Part shown: positions 24,283 through 31,371 of the stretch, in pieces
How the letters are laid out: every line of letters begins with the position of its first letter
How positions within the stretch are numbered: the first letter of the stretch is position 1
Assembly (NCBI GenBank): GCA_036676235.1
Contig: JAKFDI010000107.1
Location: 4,566-68,565 of the forward strand
Direction: 5' to 3'
Length of the DNA: 64,000 bases
Origin: JAKFDI01 sp036676235
GTDB taxonomy: Bacteria > Pseudomonadota > Gammaproteobacteria > Burkholderiales > Burkholderiaceae_C
Translations under genes and position numbers: made by a program
Notes under the pieces: model-generated
What the model was told of the DNA's origin: nothing
Databases searched by the model: none
Seen by the model: only the letters and a program-made list of their open reading frames with translations

Positions 24283-25074
24283 ATGCTTCGCCGCCGACTT
24301 GTTCTTGCACGCGCCGCCTGTGCCGCCGCGTCGTCCCTGCCGCTGTTTACGGTCGCCGCGCCCGAGCGTGTGGCCGATCCGCTGCGGCTGGCAGTGGACG
24401 ACGCGCTGGTCGAATCGGGCCTCGCCCAACGCCTGCAGCGCAGCTTCGGGCGCGACACCGGGCTCGCGCTGCGTGTGATCTCGCAGCCGGCCACGGCATT
24501 GCTGGCGGCGCTGGAGCGCGGCGAGCACGACGCGGCGTTGTGCAACGCCCCGCGCGCGGAACAGGCACTGGCGGCGCAAGGCCTGGTGACCGACCGGCGC
24601 GTCATCGGCCGCGCGGAATTCGTGCTCGTCGGGCCGGCCGCGCTCGTCAAGCCGCTGGACGCACGCACTGACGCGGCGCTCGCGCTGCAGCGCCTTGCAC
24701 AAGTGCGGGCCGCGTTTCTCACCCGCGGCGACGGCAGCGGCACCCACCTCGCCGAGCAGGCGCTGTGGCGCGCCGCCGCAACGGCACCGCGAGCGCCGTG
24801 GTACCTGCCGGCCAGCGCCCCCGGTCGCTGGTGGGACGAGGCGCGCGAGCGCAACGCCTGCATGCTGGTCGACCGCAGCGCCTGGGCGGTGCACAAGCTG
24901 CGCGGGTTCGCCGTGCTGTCCGAAGACGCGGCGCGCCTCATCGTCGACGTGCATGTGATGCGCTCCTTCCGCACCCGCCACCCCGGCGCCAAGCTGCTGG
25001 CGGACTGGCTGGCAGGCCGGCTCGGGCGGCGCGTGGTCGACGCCACGCCCGGCTACCGGCTGCCGCCGCGCTGA
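24283..25074 (+). CDS. TupA-like periplasmic substrate-binding protein with altered oxyanion motif
   Basis: The 263-residue protein has an arginine-rich signal sequence (MLRRRLVLARAACAAAS) and then a binding-protein fold resembling TupA, the tungstate receptor of ABC transporters. Matching segments are LERGEHDAALCNAPRAEQALAAQGLVTDRRVI, AEFVLVGPA, FLTRGDGSGTHLAEQALW and the later tyrosine/threonine region. The TTTS oxyanion motif near the mature N-terminus is replaced by AVDDALVESGL. No permease or ATPase gene is adjacent. It is followed 44 bases later by a MOSC gene. The ligand is uncertain. Confidence 0.72.
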   Translation: MLRRRLVLARAACAAASSLPLFTVAAPERVADPLRLAVDDALVESGLAQRLQRSFGRDTGLALRVISQPATALLAALERGEHDAALCNAPRAEQALAAQGLVTDRRVIGRAEFVLVGPAALVKPLDARTDAALALQRLAQVRAAFLTRGDGSGTHLAEQALWRAAATAPRAPWYLPASAPGRWWDEARERNACMLVDRSAWAVHKLRGFAVLSEDAARLIVDVHVMRSFRTRHPGAKLLADWLAGRLGRRVVDATPGYRLPPR

Positions 25075-25118
25075 CTTCACCCGGGCCCGCCGAAAGCGGC
25101 TCGGGCATCATCGCCGGC

Positions 25119-25697
25119 ATGCGAATCGTCAGCGTCAACGTCGCGCGCGCCAGCGCCATCGAAATCCAGGGCCGGCGCGTGCTCACGGCCATAGCCAAGC
25201 GTCCCGTTGCCGGGCCGGTGGCCGTGCGCCCGCTCAACCTAGACGGCGACGAGCAGGCCGACCTGTCGGTGCACGGCGGCCTCAGCAAGGCGGTCTACGC
25301 CTACCCGGTCGAGCACTATCCCTTCTGGCAGACCGTGCGTGCGCAGGCCAGGGTGGCGGCATGGGATGAGGTGCTGCCGCACGGCGCGCTGGGCGAGAAC
25401 CTCAGCGTCGAGGGTCTGCTCGAATCGCAGGTGTGGATAGGCGACCTGCTGCGCTTTCCCGATTGCGAGCTGCTGGTGAGCGAGCCGCGCTATCCCTGTT
25501 TCAAGTTGAACGCGGCGATGGGCTTCAATCAGGCGGTGAAGCTGATGGCGGCCAACGCCTGGTGCGGTTACTACCTCGCCGTGCGAACAGCGGGTACCCT
25601 CACGGCGGGCGACAGCTTCGAGTTGATTCCCGGGCCGCGCGAGGTCGGCATCCAGGAACTCTTCCGCTCCCGCATGGCACGCGCCAAGTCCACCTGA
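25119..25697 (+). CDS. MOSC-domain protein, YiiM-like
   Basis: The 192-residue protein is a MOSC (molybdenum cofactor sulfurase C-terminal) domain. Typical features are PLNLDGDEQADLSVHGGLSKAVYAYPVEHYPFW, GENLSVEGLLESQVWIGDLLRF and the conserved cysteine motif SEPRYPCFKLNAAMG. YiiM in Escherichia coli helps molybdenum-cofactor-dependent reduction of N-hydroxylated bases, so a similar detoxifying role is possible. The cysteine in PCFKL is the residue conserved in the family. It lies directly behind the TupA-like gene and may be co-transcribed with it. Confidence 0.88.
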   Translation: MRIVSVNVARASAIEIQGRRVLTAIAKRPVAGPVAVRPLNLDGDEQADLSVHGGLSKAVYAYPVEHYPFWQTVRAQARVAAWDEVLPHGALGENLSVEGLLESQVWIGDLLRFPDCELLVSEPRYPCFKLNAAMGFNQAVKLMAANAWCGYYLAVRTAGTLTAGDSFELIPGPREVGIQELFRSRMARAKST

Positions 25698-25738
25698 GAG
25701 CCGCGGCCGGCGTCATCCACTTTTTCAAGGAGTTCATC

Positions 25739-26236
25739 ATGGGTCTTGTCAGCTTTCTCAAGGACGCGGGCGAAAAACTGTTCGGCGGCAAGTCGGCGCA
25801 GGCCGCACCGGCTGCAGCCGCGCCCGCCGCCGACGCGGCGCAGCTCAACGACACCGCCGGCCAGGCGATCGAGAAGTACATCGCCGCGCAGCAGCTCAGC
25901 GCCGAGAACCTGGACGTGAAGTTCGACGGCGCGAGCGGCACCGTCACCGTCTCCGGCACCGCGCCCGACCAGGCGACGAAGGAGAAGATCCTGCTGTGCT
26001 GCGGCAACGTGAGCGGCGTGGAGAAGGTCGACGACCAGATGACGGTGGCGCAAGCCGCGGACCCCTCGCGCTTCCACACCGTGGCGAAGGGCGACACGCT
26101 GTCGGCGATTGCCAAGACCTACTACGGCAACGCGAACAAGTACCCGCAGATCTTCGAGGCCAACAAGCCGATGCTCAGCCATCCGGACAAGATCTACCCC
26201 GGCCAGGTGCTGCGCATTCCGCCCGAAGGCAACTGA
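25739..26236 (+). CDS. kbp: Kbp/YgaU-like BON-LysM protein
   Basis: The 165-residue cytoplasmic protein matches Escherichia coli Kbp (YgaU), a potassium-binding protein. It starts MGLVSFLKDAGEKLFG, has a BON domain (about residues 40-105, ending GNVSGVEKVDDQM) and a C-terminal LysM domain (about 112-162, YGNANKYPQIFEANKPML then DKIYPGQVLRIP). An Ala/Pro-rich insert at 20-36 lengthens it relative to the 149-residue E. coli protein. AAGGAG stands before the ATG at 25739. There is no signal peptide, consistent with the family. Confidence 0.9.
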   Translation: MGLVSFLKDAGEKLFGGKSAQAAPAAAAPAADAAQLNDTAGQAIEKYIAAQQLSAENLDVKFDGASGTVTVSGTAPDQATKEKILLCCGNVSGVEKVDDQMTVAQAADPSRFHTVAKGDTLSAIAKTYYGNANKYPQIFEANKPMLSHPDKIYPGQVLRIPPEGN

Positions 26237-26343
26237 TCCACGTGCGGCCCGCGGGCCGCGGGCCGCGATTCTTCTTTGCGCGCCGCGGCGTCCTCATGGG
26301 CACTGCGGCGCACGTCTTTCCTGCCCTGATACCGACACCCGCC

Positions 26344-27186
26344 ATGCTCGCCTACCGACACGCCTTCCATGCGGGCAACCACGCGGATGTGCTCAAGCAC
26401 ACCGTGCTCATGCTCGTGCTGCGCTACATGAACCAGAAGGACAAGCCCTACCGCTTCGTCGACACGCATGCCGGCGCCGGCGGCTATTCGCTGGAAGGGC
26501 GCTACGCACAGAAGAAGGGCGAGTACGAGCAGGGCGTGGCGCGCTTGTGGGACCGCGACGACCTGCCCGAGGCGCTGACCGACTACGTGAGCCTCGTGCG
26601 CCAGTTCAACGCCGACGGCAAGCTCGCGCAATACCCCGGCTCGCCGGCCATCGCGCAGATGACGCTGCGCGCAAAAGACCAGATGCGGCTGTTCGAGCTG
26701 CACCCGACCGACTACCGCATCCTCTCGGCGTATCTGGGCGAACAGCGCGGGGCCGAGGTGCGCAACGCCGACGGCTTCGAGAACCTGAAGGGCACGCTTC
26801 CGCCGTCGAGCCGCCGCGGCGTGGTGCTGATGGACCCGAGCTACGAAGGCCACAACGACTACGGCCGCGTGATCGCCGCGCTGCGCGACGCGCTGCTGCG
26901 CTTTGCCGAAGGGGTGTACCTGGTGTGGTATCCGCAGGTCAGCAAGCTGGAAGCGGCGCAATTGCCCAAGCGGCTGGAGGGCGTCGCGCCCAAGGGCTGG
27001 CTGCATGTGCGGCTCACGGTGCAGGTGCCCGACACGCAGGGCTTTGGCCTCGCCGGCAGCGGCATGTTCGTCATCAACCCGCCGTACACGCTGCACGATG
27101 AACTCGCGGAGTTGCTGCCGACGCTGGTGGATGTGCTGGGGCAGTACGACGGGGCGAACTATCTGCTGGAGCAGAAGACGGTTTAA
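26344..27186 (+). CDS. rlmJ: 23S rRNA (adenine(2030)-N6)-methyltransferase
   Basis: The 280-residue enzyme matches RlmJ, which methylates A2030 of 23S rRNA using S-adenosylmethionine. The N-terminus MLAYRHAFHAGNHADVLKHTVL is diagnostic, VDTHAGAGGY is the cofactor-binding motif and MDPSYE is the catalytic motif, where many homologues have DPPY. FELHPTDYRIL and MFVINPPYTL are further family blocks. The frame is open upstream to 25996 but that part overlaps kbp, so ATG 26344 is the start. Confidence 0.95.
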   Translation: MLAYRHAFHAGNHADVLKHTVLMLVLRYMNQKDKPYRFVDTHAGAGGYSLEGRYAQKKGEYEQGVARLWDRDDLPEALTDYVSLVRQFNADGKLAQYPGSPAIAQMTLRAKDQMRLFELHPTDYRILSAYLGEQRGAEVRNADGFENLKGTLPPSSRRGVVLMDPSYEGHNDYGRVIAALRDALLRFAEGVYLVWYPQVSKLEAAQLPKRLEGVAPKGWLHVRLTVQVPDTQGFGLAGSGMFVINPPYTLHDELAELLPTLVDVLGQYDGANYLLEQKTV

Positions 27187-27221
27187 AGAGAAGGCAGTTT
27201 GGAGATCCACTCGCCCACACA

Positions 27222-27313
27222 CCGTTCGCCCTGAGCCTGTCGAAGGGTCGGGCTGAGCTTGTCGAAGCCCTTTGTCCGCCCGAGAGGCCCTTCGACAAGC
27301 TCAGGGCGAACGG
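27222..27313. repeat. Long inverted repeat (GTTCGCCCTGAG type) between rlmJ and a CoA-transferase
   Basis: Arms at 27222-27247 and 27288-27313 are complementary over 26 bases with one mismatch; a third partial copy in the same orientation as the left arm lies at about 27249-27271. Elements with these words (CGCCCTGAG and TGTCGAAGG) are scattered in many proteobacterial genomes. The structure may also end transcription from rlmJ, although no T-tract is visible. Confidence 0.82.
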
Positions 27314-27339
27314 TGACTGATCACCGCTACGATTTCCCG

Positions 27340-28539
27340 ATGACAGACGCCACCCCCACCGGCCCACTCGCCGGCCTCAAGATCCTCGAACTCGGCCAGC
27401 TCATCGCCGGCCCCTTCGCCGCCAAGACGCTGGCCGACTTCGGCGCCGAGGTCATCAAGATCGAGTCACCGGCCGGCGGCGACCCGTTGCGCCAGTGGCG
27501 GCTGCTGCACAACGGCACCAGCGTGTGGTGGCAGGTGCAGTCGCGCAACAAGAAGAGCGTGGCGCTGGACCTGAAGAGCCCCGAAGCACGGCGGATCGTT
27601 CGCCGCCTCATCGACGAAGCCGACGTGCTGATCGAGAACTTCAAGCCCGGCGTGATGGAGAGCTGGGGCTTCGGCTACGACGAGCTTTCCAGCACGAACC
27701 CGAAGCTCATCATGCTGCGCATCAGCGGCTACGGCCAGACCGGCCCGTACAAGGACCGGCCGGGCTTCGGCGTGGTGGCCGAGGCGATGGGCGGGCTGCG
27801 CTACCTCAGCGCCGAGCCGGGCCGCGTGCCGGTACGCGTGGGCGTGAGCATCGGCGACACGCTGGCCTCGCTGCACGGCGTGATCGGCGTGCTGATGGCG
27901 CTGCAGCATCGGCATGCGAGCGGGCGCGGGCAGGTGGTGGACGTGGCGCTGTACGAAGCCGTCTTCAACTGCATGGAAAGCCTGCTGCCCGAGTACAGCG
28001 CCTTCGGCGTGGTGCGTGAGCCCGCCGGCTCGGCGCTGCCCGGCATCGCGCCGAGCAACGCCTACGCCTGCCGCGACGGCTGGGTGCTGGTGGCGGGCAA
28101 CGGCGACTCGATCTTCAAGCGGCTGATGAAGGCGATCGGCCGCGACGATCTGGCAGGCGATCCGGCACTGGCCGGCAACACCGGGCGCGTGGCGCAGGTC
28201 GAGCGCATCGACGGCGCCATCGGCGAATGGACGGCGCAGCACGAGGTGGCCGAGGTGCTGGCGACGCTCACGGCCGCGCAGGTGCCCGCGGGGCGCATCT
28301 ACAACGCGCGCGACATCGCCGAAGACCCGCACTACCGCGCGCGCGGCATGGTGCAGACGGTGGAGAGTGCCGACGGCCTGATGGTCGAGGTGCCGGGCAT
28401 CATCCCCAAGCTCAGCGCGACGCCGGGCGGGATCACGCGGCGTGCGCCGACCTTGGGTGAGGACACGCAGGCGGTGCTGCGGGAGGTGGGGGTGACGGCG
28501 GAGCAGTTGGCCGAGTTGCGTGCACGTGGGGTGATCTGA
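27340..28539 (+). CDS. Family III CoA-transferase (CaiB/BaiF)
   Basis: The 399-residue enzyme belongs to the CaiB/BaiF CoA-transferases, which move CoA between carboxylic acids through a covalent aspartyl intermediate. LKILELGQLIAGPFAAKTLADFGAEVIKIESPAGGDPLR is the classic N-terminus; the catalytic aspartate is probably the one in GVSIGDTLASLHG. NKKSVALDLKSPEAR and DVLIENFKPGVMESWGFGYDEL are conserved. It starts 27 bases after a long inverted repeat, so it probably has its own transcript. The acid substrates cannot be named from sequence. Confidence 0.92.
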   Translation: MTDATPTGPLAGLKILELGQLIAGPFAAKTLADFGAEVIKIESPAGGDPLRQWRLLHNGTSVWWQVQSRNKKSVALDLKSPEARRIVRRLIDEADVLIENFKPGVMESWGFGYDELSSTNPKLIMLRISGYGQTGPYKDRPGFGVVAEAMGGLRYLSAEPGRVPVRVGVSIGDTLASLHGVIGVLMALQHRHASGRGQVVDVALYEAVFNCMESLLPEYSAFGVVREPAGSALPGIAPSNAYACRDGWVLVAGNGDSIFKRLMKAIGRDDLAGDPALAGNTGRVAQVERIDGAIGEWTAQHEVAEVLATLTAAQVPAGRIYNARDIAEDPHYRARGMVQTVESADGLMVEVPGIIPKLSATPGGITRRAPTLGEDTQAVLREVGVTAEQLAELRARGVI

Positions 28540-28551
28540 GCGGCGCGGAGG

Positions 28552-28733
28552 CCCTCACCCCCGCCTCCCACGGCACGGCTTGCAAGCCGTGCCGGCTACG
28601 GCGGGACATCCGCGCGCAGGCGCGGATGTCGATTCCCGCCTTCGCCTCACCGCAGGCGGGAGAGGGAGTAATCCAAGCCGCGCCGTGCGTTTTCCCCTCT
28701 CCCCCTCCTCGGGGGAGAGGGCTGGGGTGAGGG
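28552..28733. repeat. Complex nested inverted-repeat element behind the CoA-transferase gene
   Basis: The outer arms CCCTCACCCC (28552-28561) and GGGGTGAGGG (28724-28733) match those at 18079-18185. Inside are a perfect 24-base palindrome at 28571-28594, a 10-bp stem with six-base loop at 28605-28630, and GGCGGGAGAGGG/CTCGGGGGAGAG blocks. It lies between convergent genes (ends at 28539 and 28752) and could act as a two-way terminator. Confidence 0.8.
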
Positions 28734-28751
28734 GGCCGTCGAGCAAGCGGC

Positions 28752-29498
28752 CTACCCGGCCGCCACGTCCCGCTTCAGATCCCGAAACGCCGCAAACAAC
28801 CACGACCGCATCCCTACCACCAGCGTATAGGGCCGTCGCTGCTGCGGCGACAGACGCTGATCCGCCAGATGCTGCTGGGCAAAATCCTGCCCCACGCGCT
28901 GCAGCCGTTCGACAAAGGCGCTCGCCTGCCCCGGACTCACCTGCCCATGCACCAGCATCAGCACCTCGCCTTCGCCATCGAAACCCCCGCTGTAGTAGTC
29001 GTCGACCACCTGCTCGCGAAAGTAGTGCATCACCGGCCCGTCGGCGCGCCAGCGAAAGCCCTTCGCCACCTTCAGCCGGTAGCGGTTCAACGGCCGCAGC
29101 TCGATGATGCCCAGCCGATCCAGCGCCACCAGCCGCGCCACGCATTCGGGTTCGGTAAAGGTGTAGGTGGCCGTCATCTGCTCGAAGGTCCACTGGCTCA
29201 GGCAACAGATGGCAAGCAGCAGCAGCTTGCGGTCGGCCACCACCGCCTTCTCCTGCTCCAGCGTCAACTCGCGTGAGAGCGGCTGCGCATCGGCCACCTT
29301 GCGCGCCAGTTCGGCGAAATCCATCTTCAGCACGCGCAGCACATCGTCAATGCGCGACAGCGGCATGTCGGCCTTGGCGAACACGCGCTTGATGCTCGAC
29401 TCCGACATGCCGAGTTCGCCGGCGAGGTCGGCGTAGGTGACGCCGGCCGTCTTGAGTTCGGCCTTGAGGGCCTGCACGAGGTCTTGTGTGGTGCTCAT
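28752..29498 (-). CDS. XRE-type helix-turn-helix transcriptional regulator with C-terminal sensor-like domain
   Basis: The 248-residue protein has an N-terminal XRE helix-turn-helix (about residues 5-62: TYADLAGELGMSESSIKRVFAKADMPLSRIDDVLRVLKM). A roughly 180-residue C-terminal domain follows that I do not assign, with a winged-helix-like stretch ECVARLVALDRLGIIELRPLNRYRLKVAKGFRW. No cofactor motif is clear. A perfect 6-bp inverted repeat lies just upstream of its start at 29517-29533, suggesting autoregulation. It is divergent from the YiaA/B-like gene. Confidence 0.82.
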   Translation of the reverse strand: MSTTQDLVQALKAELKTAGVTYADLAGELGMSESSIKRVFAKADMPLSRIDDVLRVLKMDFAELARKVADAQPLSRELTLEQEKAVVADRKLLLLAICCLSQWTFEQMTATYTFTEPECVARLVALDRLGIIELRPLNRYRLKVAKGFRWRADGPVMHYFREQVVDDYYSGGFDGEGEVLMLVHGQVSPGQASAFVERLQRVGQDFAQQHLADQRLSPQQRRPYTLVVGMRSWLFAAFRDLKRDVAAG

Positions 29499-29516
29499 GG
29501 GTCGGGCGCCAAAAAA

Positions 29517-29533
29517 GTATCGCGAAACGATAC
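29517..29533. promoter_or_regulatory. Candidate operator of the XRE-type regulator
   Basis: GTATCG-N5-CGATAC is a perfect inverted repeat centred 27 bases upstream of the regulator ATG (29498), preceded by an A-run. Its position and symmetry fit an autoregulatory site for a dimeric helix-turn-helix protein. No binding data exist here; the call is inference. Confidence 0.5.
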
Positions 29534-29629
29534 CAGCGGCATGCGGCGTTGCACCACTCCCCAGAGGGATTGAGCCCCGTCGACCGGGCCGCCACGATGC
29601 GCCCCGTGTTCAACCACTCGACCACCTGC

Positions 29630-30076
29630 ATGTCCAACAACACCCTCCGCCAAGACACCCGCGCCTGGAAGCTGCAGGTCTGGATTTCCTTCGGCACGGC
29701 GCTCGTGCTCTGCGCGAGCGGCCTCACCTACCTGCCCGGCCAAGACCTGGACCGCGCCTTCATGTTCATGGGCTATGTCTTCAGCCTGTCCGCCGCCTTT
29801 GCCGTTGCCAAGCATGTGCGCGACAACGAACAGCGCCGCAGCGACACGCCGCTGTGGGGCCTGGTCGTGTGGGGCGGCTTCGGCCTGGCCGTGGCGCTCA
29901 CCGCCTGGGGCCTGTGGCGCATGACGATCAACCCGACCTACAAGGCCTACCTCGGCGTGAGCTGGCTGTTCCTCGTCTCCACGGTGTTCACGCTCGCCAA
30001 GACGCTGCGCGATGCGCACGAGGCGCTGCTGGCGCGTACCCGCCGCGACGCCGTGGCCATGCGCGACGACGCCTGA
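29630..30076 (+). CDS. YiaA/YiaB-family inner membrane protein
   Basis: The 148-residue protein has four hydrophobic helices arranged as two similar pairs, which is the YiaA/B layout: WKLQVWISFGTALVLCASGLTYL then AFMFMGYVFSLSAAFAVAKHVRDN, and LVVWGGFGLAVALTAWGLWRM then LGVSWLFLVSTVFTLAKTLRDAHE. The repeated 'AFAVAKHVRDN / FTLAKTLRDA' ends show the internal duplication. The in-frame ATG at 29597 is an alternative start. YiaA/B function is not established; it may form a unit with the two genes downstream. Confidence 0.78.
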   Translation: MSNNTLRQDTRAWKLQVWISFGTALVLCASGLTYLPGQDLDRAFMFMGYVFSLSAAFAVAKHVRDNEQRRSDTPLWGLVVWGGFGLAVALTAWGLWRMTINPTYKAYLGVSWLFLVSTVFTLAKTLRDAHEALLARTRRDAVAMRDDA

Positions 30077-30104
30077 TCCTCCTCGACCGAGCCGGAGAAG
30101 AACC

Positions 30105-30518
30105 ATGAAGAAACTCATCTCGCTATCCCTCATCACCCTGGCCGTGTGCTCGGCCGTGCTGCGCCCCGCTCACGCCCACGGCCCCTCGGAGGCAAGCGCG
30201 CTGTCGGCCCTGCCGGTGGCGCTGTCGATGGCCGCGCCGGTGATGCTGCTGTCGGCCGGCGCGATGCTCACGGTCGTCGCCGTCGAAGCCTCGGCCGAGG
30301 GCGCGGTGTGGGTGCTCGAACGCGCCTCCGATGGCGCGCAGGCCAGCGTCACCTTGAGCGCGCAAGCGGCGGGTGGCCTGTCGGTCGCGGCCGGCACGGC
30401 CGTGGTGGTGACCGCCTTCAGCGCCGGCTGGGTGCTCAGCGCCGCCGGACAGGCGATTGCCTACATCCCGAACGAGATCGGCAAGGCGCTGCTGTACAGC
30501 GAGCGCGTGACGCGATGA
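30105..30518 (+). CDS. Small exported or membrane protein of unknown function
   Basis: The 137-residue protein has a signal peptide (MKKLISLSLITLAVCSAVLRPAHA, cut after about residue 24). Two long alanine/valine-rich hydrophobic stretches (about 36-60 and 83-112) are separated by an acidic segment. GGAGAAG precedes the ATG. Its stop overlaps the start of the DUF2145 gene (ATGA), so the two are translationally coupled and probably work together at the envelope. I do not recognise a named family. Confidence 0.68.
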   Translation: MKKLISLSLITLAVCSAVLRPAHAHGPSEASALSALPVALSMAAPVMLLSAGAMLTVVAVEASAEGAVWVLERASDGAQASVTLSAQAAGGLSVAAGTAVVVTAFSAGWVLSAAGQAIAYIPNEIGKALLYSERVTR

Positions 30519-31306
30519 GCGGCCTCATGACCTGGCGTTCGGCACTGGCCGCGCTGCTGATCACCACCGCCGGCGCGGCCCAGGCCGGCCGGTCCTGCGA
30601 GGTGCAGCCGCCGAGCGCCCCCAACGTGCAGCGCGCAATGACGCTGGCCGAGGCCACGGCGAAGCGGCTCGACGCCAGCGGCGCGCAGGTGGTGGTTCTG
30701 GCGCGCGTCGGACAGGACCTGCGCAAGTACGGCCAGCGCTATTCGCACATGGGCCTGGCCTACCGCGACGGCAAGCGCTGGCGGGTGGTACACAAGCTCA
30801 ACCAGTGCGGCAGCGCCGTGGCCGCGGTGTACCGGCAGGGCCTCGGCGAATTCTTCCTCGACGACGTGCACGAATACGAGGCCGGCTTTGTGTTGCCGGC
30901 GCCCGAGGTGCAGGCGAAGCTGCTGCCGCTGCTGGCCGACAACACGCGCGTCGCGCAGTTGCACACCGCCGCCTACAGCATGGTGGCCTACCCCTGGGCG
31001 CACACCTACCAGCAGTCCAACCAGTGGGCGCTGGAGACATTGGCGATGTCGCAAGCACCGAACGCGCTCGACCGCGAACGTGCGCAGGCTTGGCTCAAGC
31101 TGCAGGGCTATGAGCCGTCGACGTTGAAGCTCGGCCCGCTCACGCGGCTGGGTGCCCGCATGACCAAGGCCAACGTCGCTTTCGACGACCACCCGAACGA
31201 CAAGCGATTCAGCGACCGCATCGAGACGGTCACCGTCGACTCGGTGTTCCGCTGGCTCGCGCGCACCGGTCTCGGCGGCAGCGTGCAGGTGGTGCGCGTG
31301 CAATGA
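30515..31306 (+). CDS. DUF2145-domain secreted protein
   Basis: The 263-residue protein has a signal peptide (cleaved near AAQA at residue 23) and matches DUF2145. Conserved features include VVVLARVGQDLRKYGQRYSHMGLAYRDG, VVHKLNQCG and YSMVAYPWAHTYQQSNQWALETLA. The His/Cys/Asn-containing blocks recall NlpC/P60-like papain-fold hydrolases, but I cannot confirm a catalytic triad. It starts by a four-base overlap with the small exported protein, so the pair is probably one functional unit in the periplasm. Confidence 0.8.
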   Translation: MSGLMTWRSALAALLITTAGAAQAGRSCEVQPPSAPNVQRAMTLAEATAKRLDASGAQVVVLARVGQDLRKYGQRYSHMGLAYRDGKRWRVVHKLNQCGSAVAAVYRQGLGEFFLDDVHEYEAGFVLPAPEVQAKLLPLLADNTRVAQLHTAAYSMVAYPWAHTYQQSNQWALETLAMSQAPNALDRERAQAWLKLQGYEPSTLKLGPLTRLGARMTKANVAFDDHPNDKRFSDRIETVTVDSVFRWLARTGLGGSVQVVRVQ

Positions 31307-31371
31307 GTCACGCGCCGCGGCACCCGGTTCGCGAACGCCGCATGACAACATCCCGCACGGAGGAGACAACG

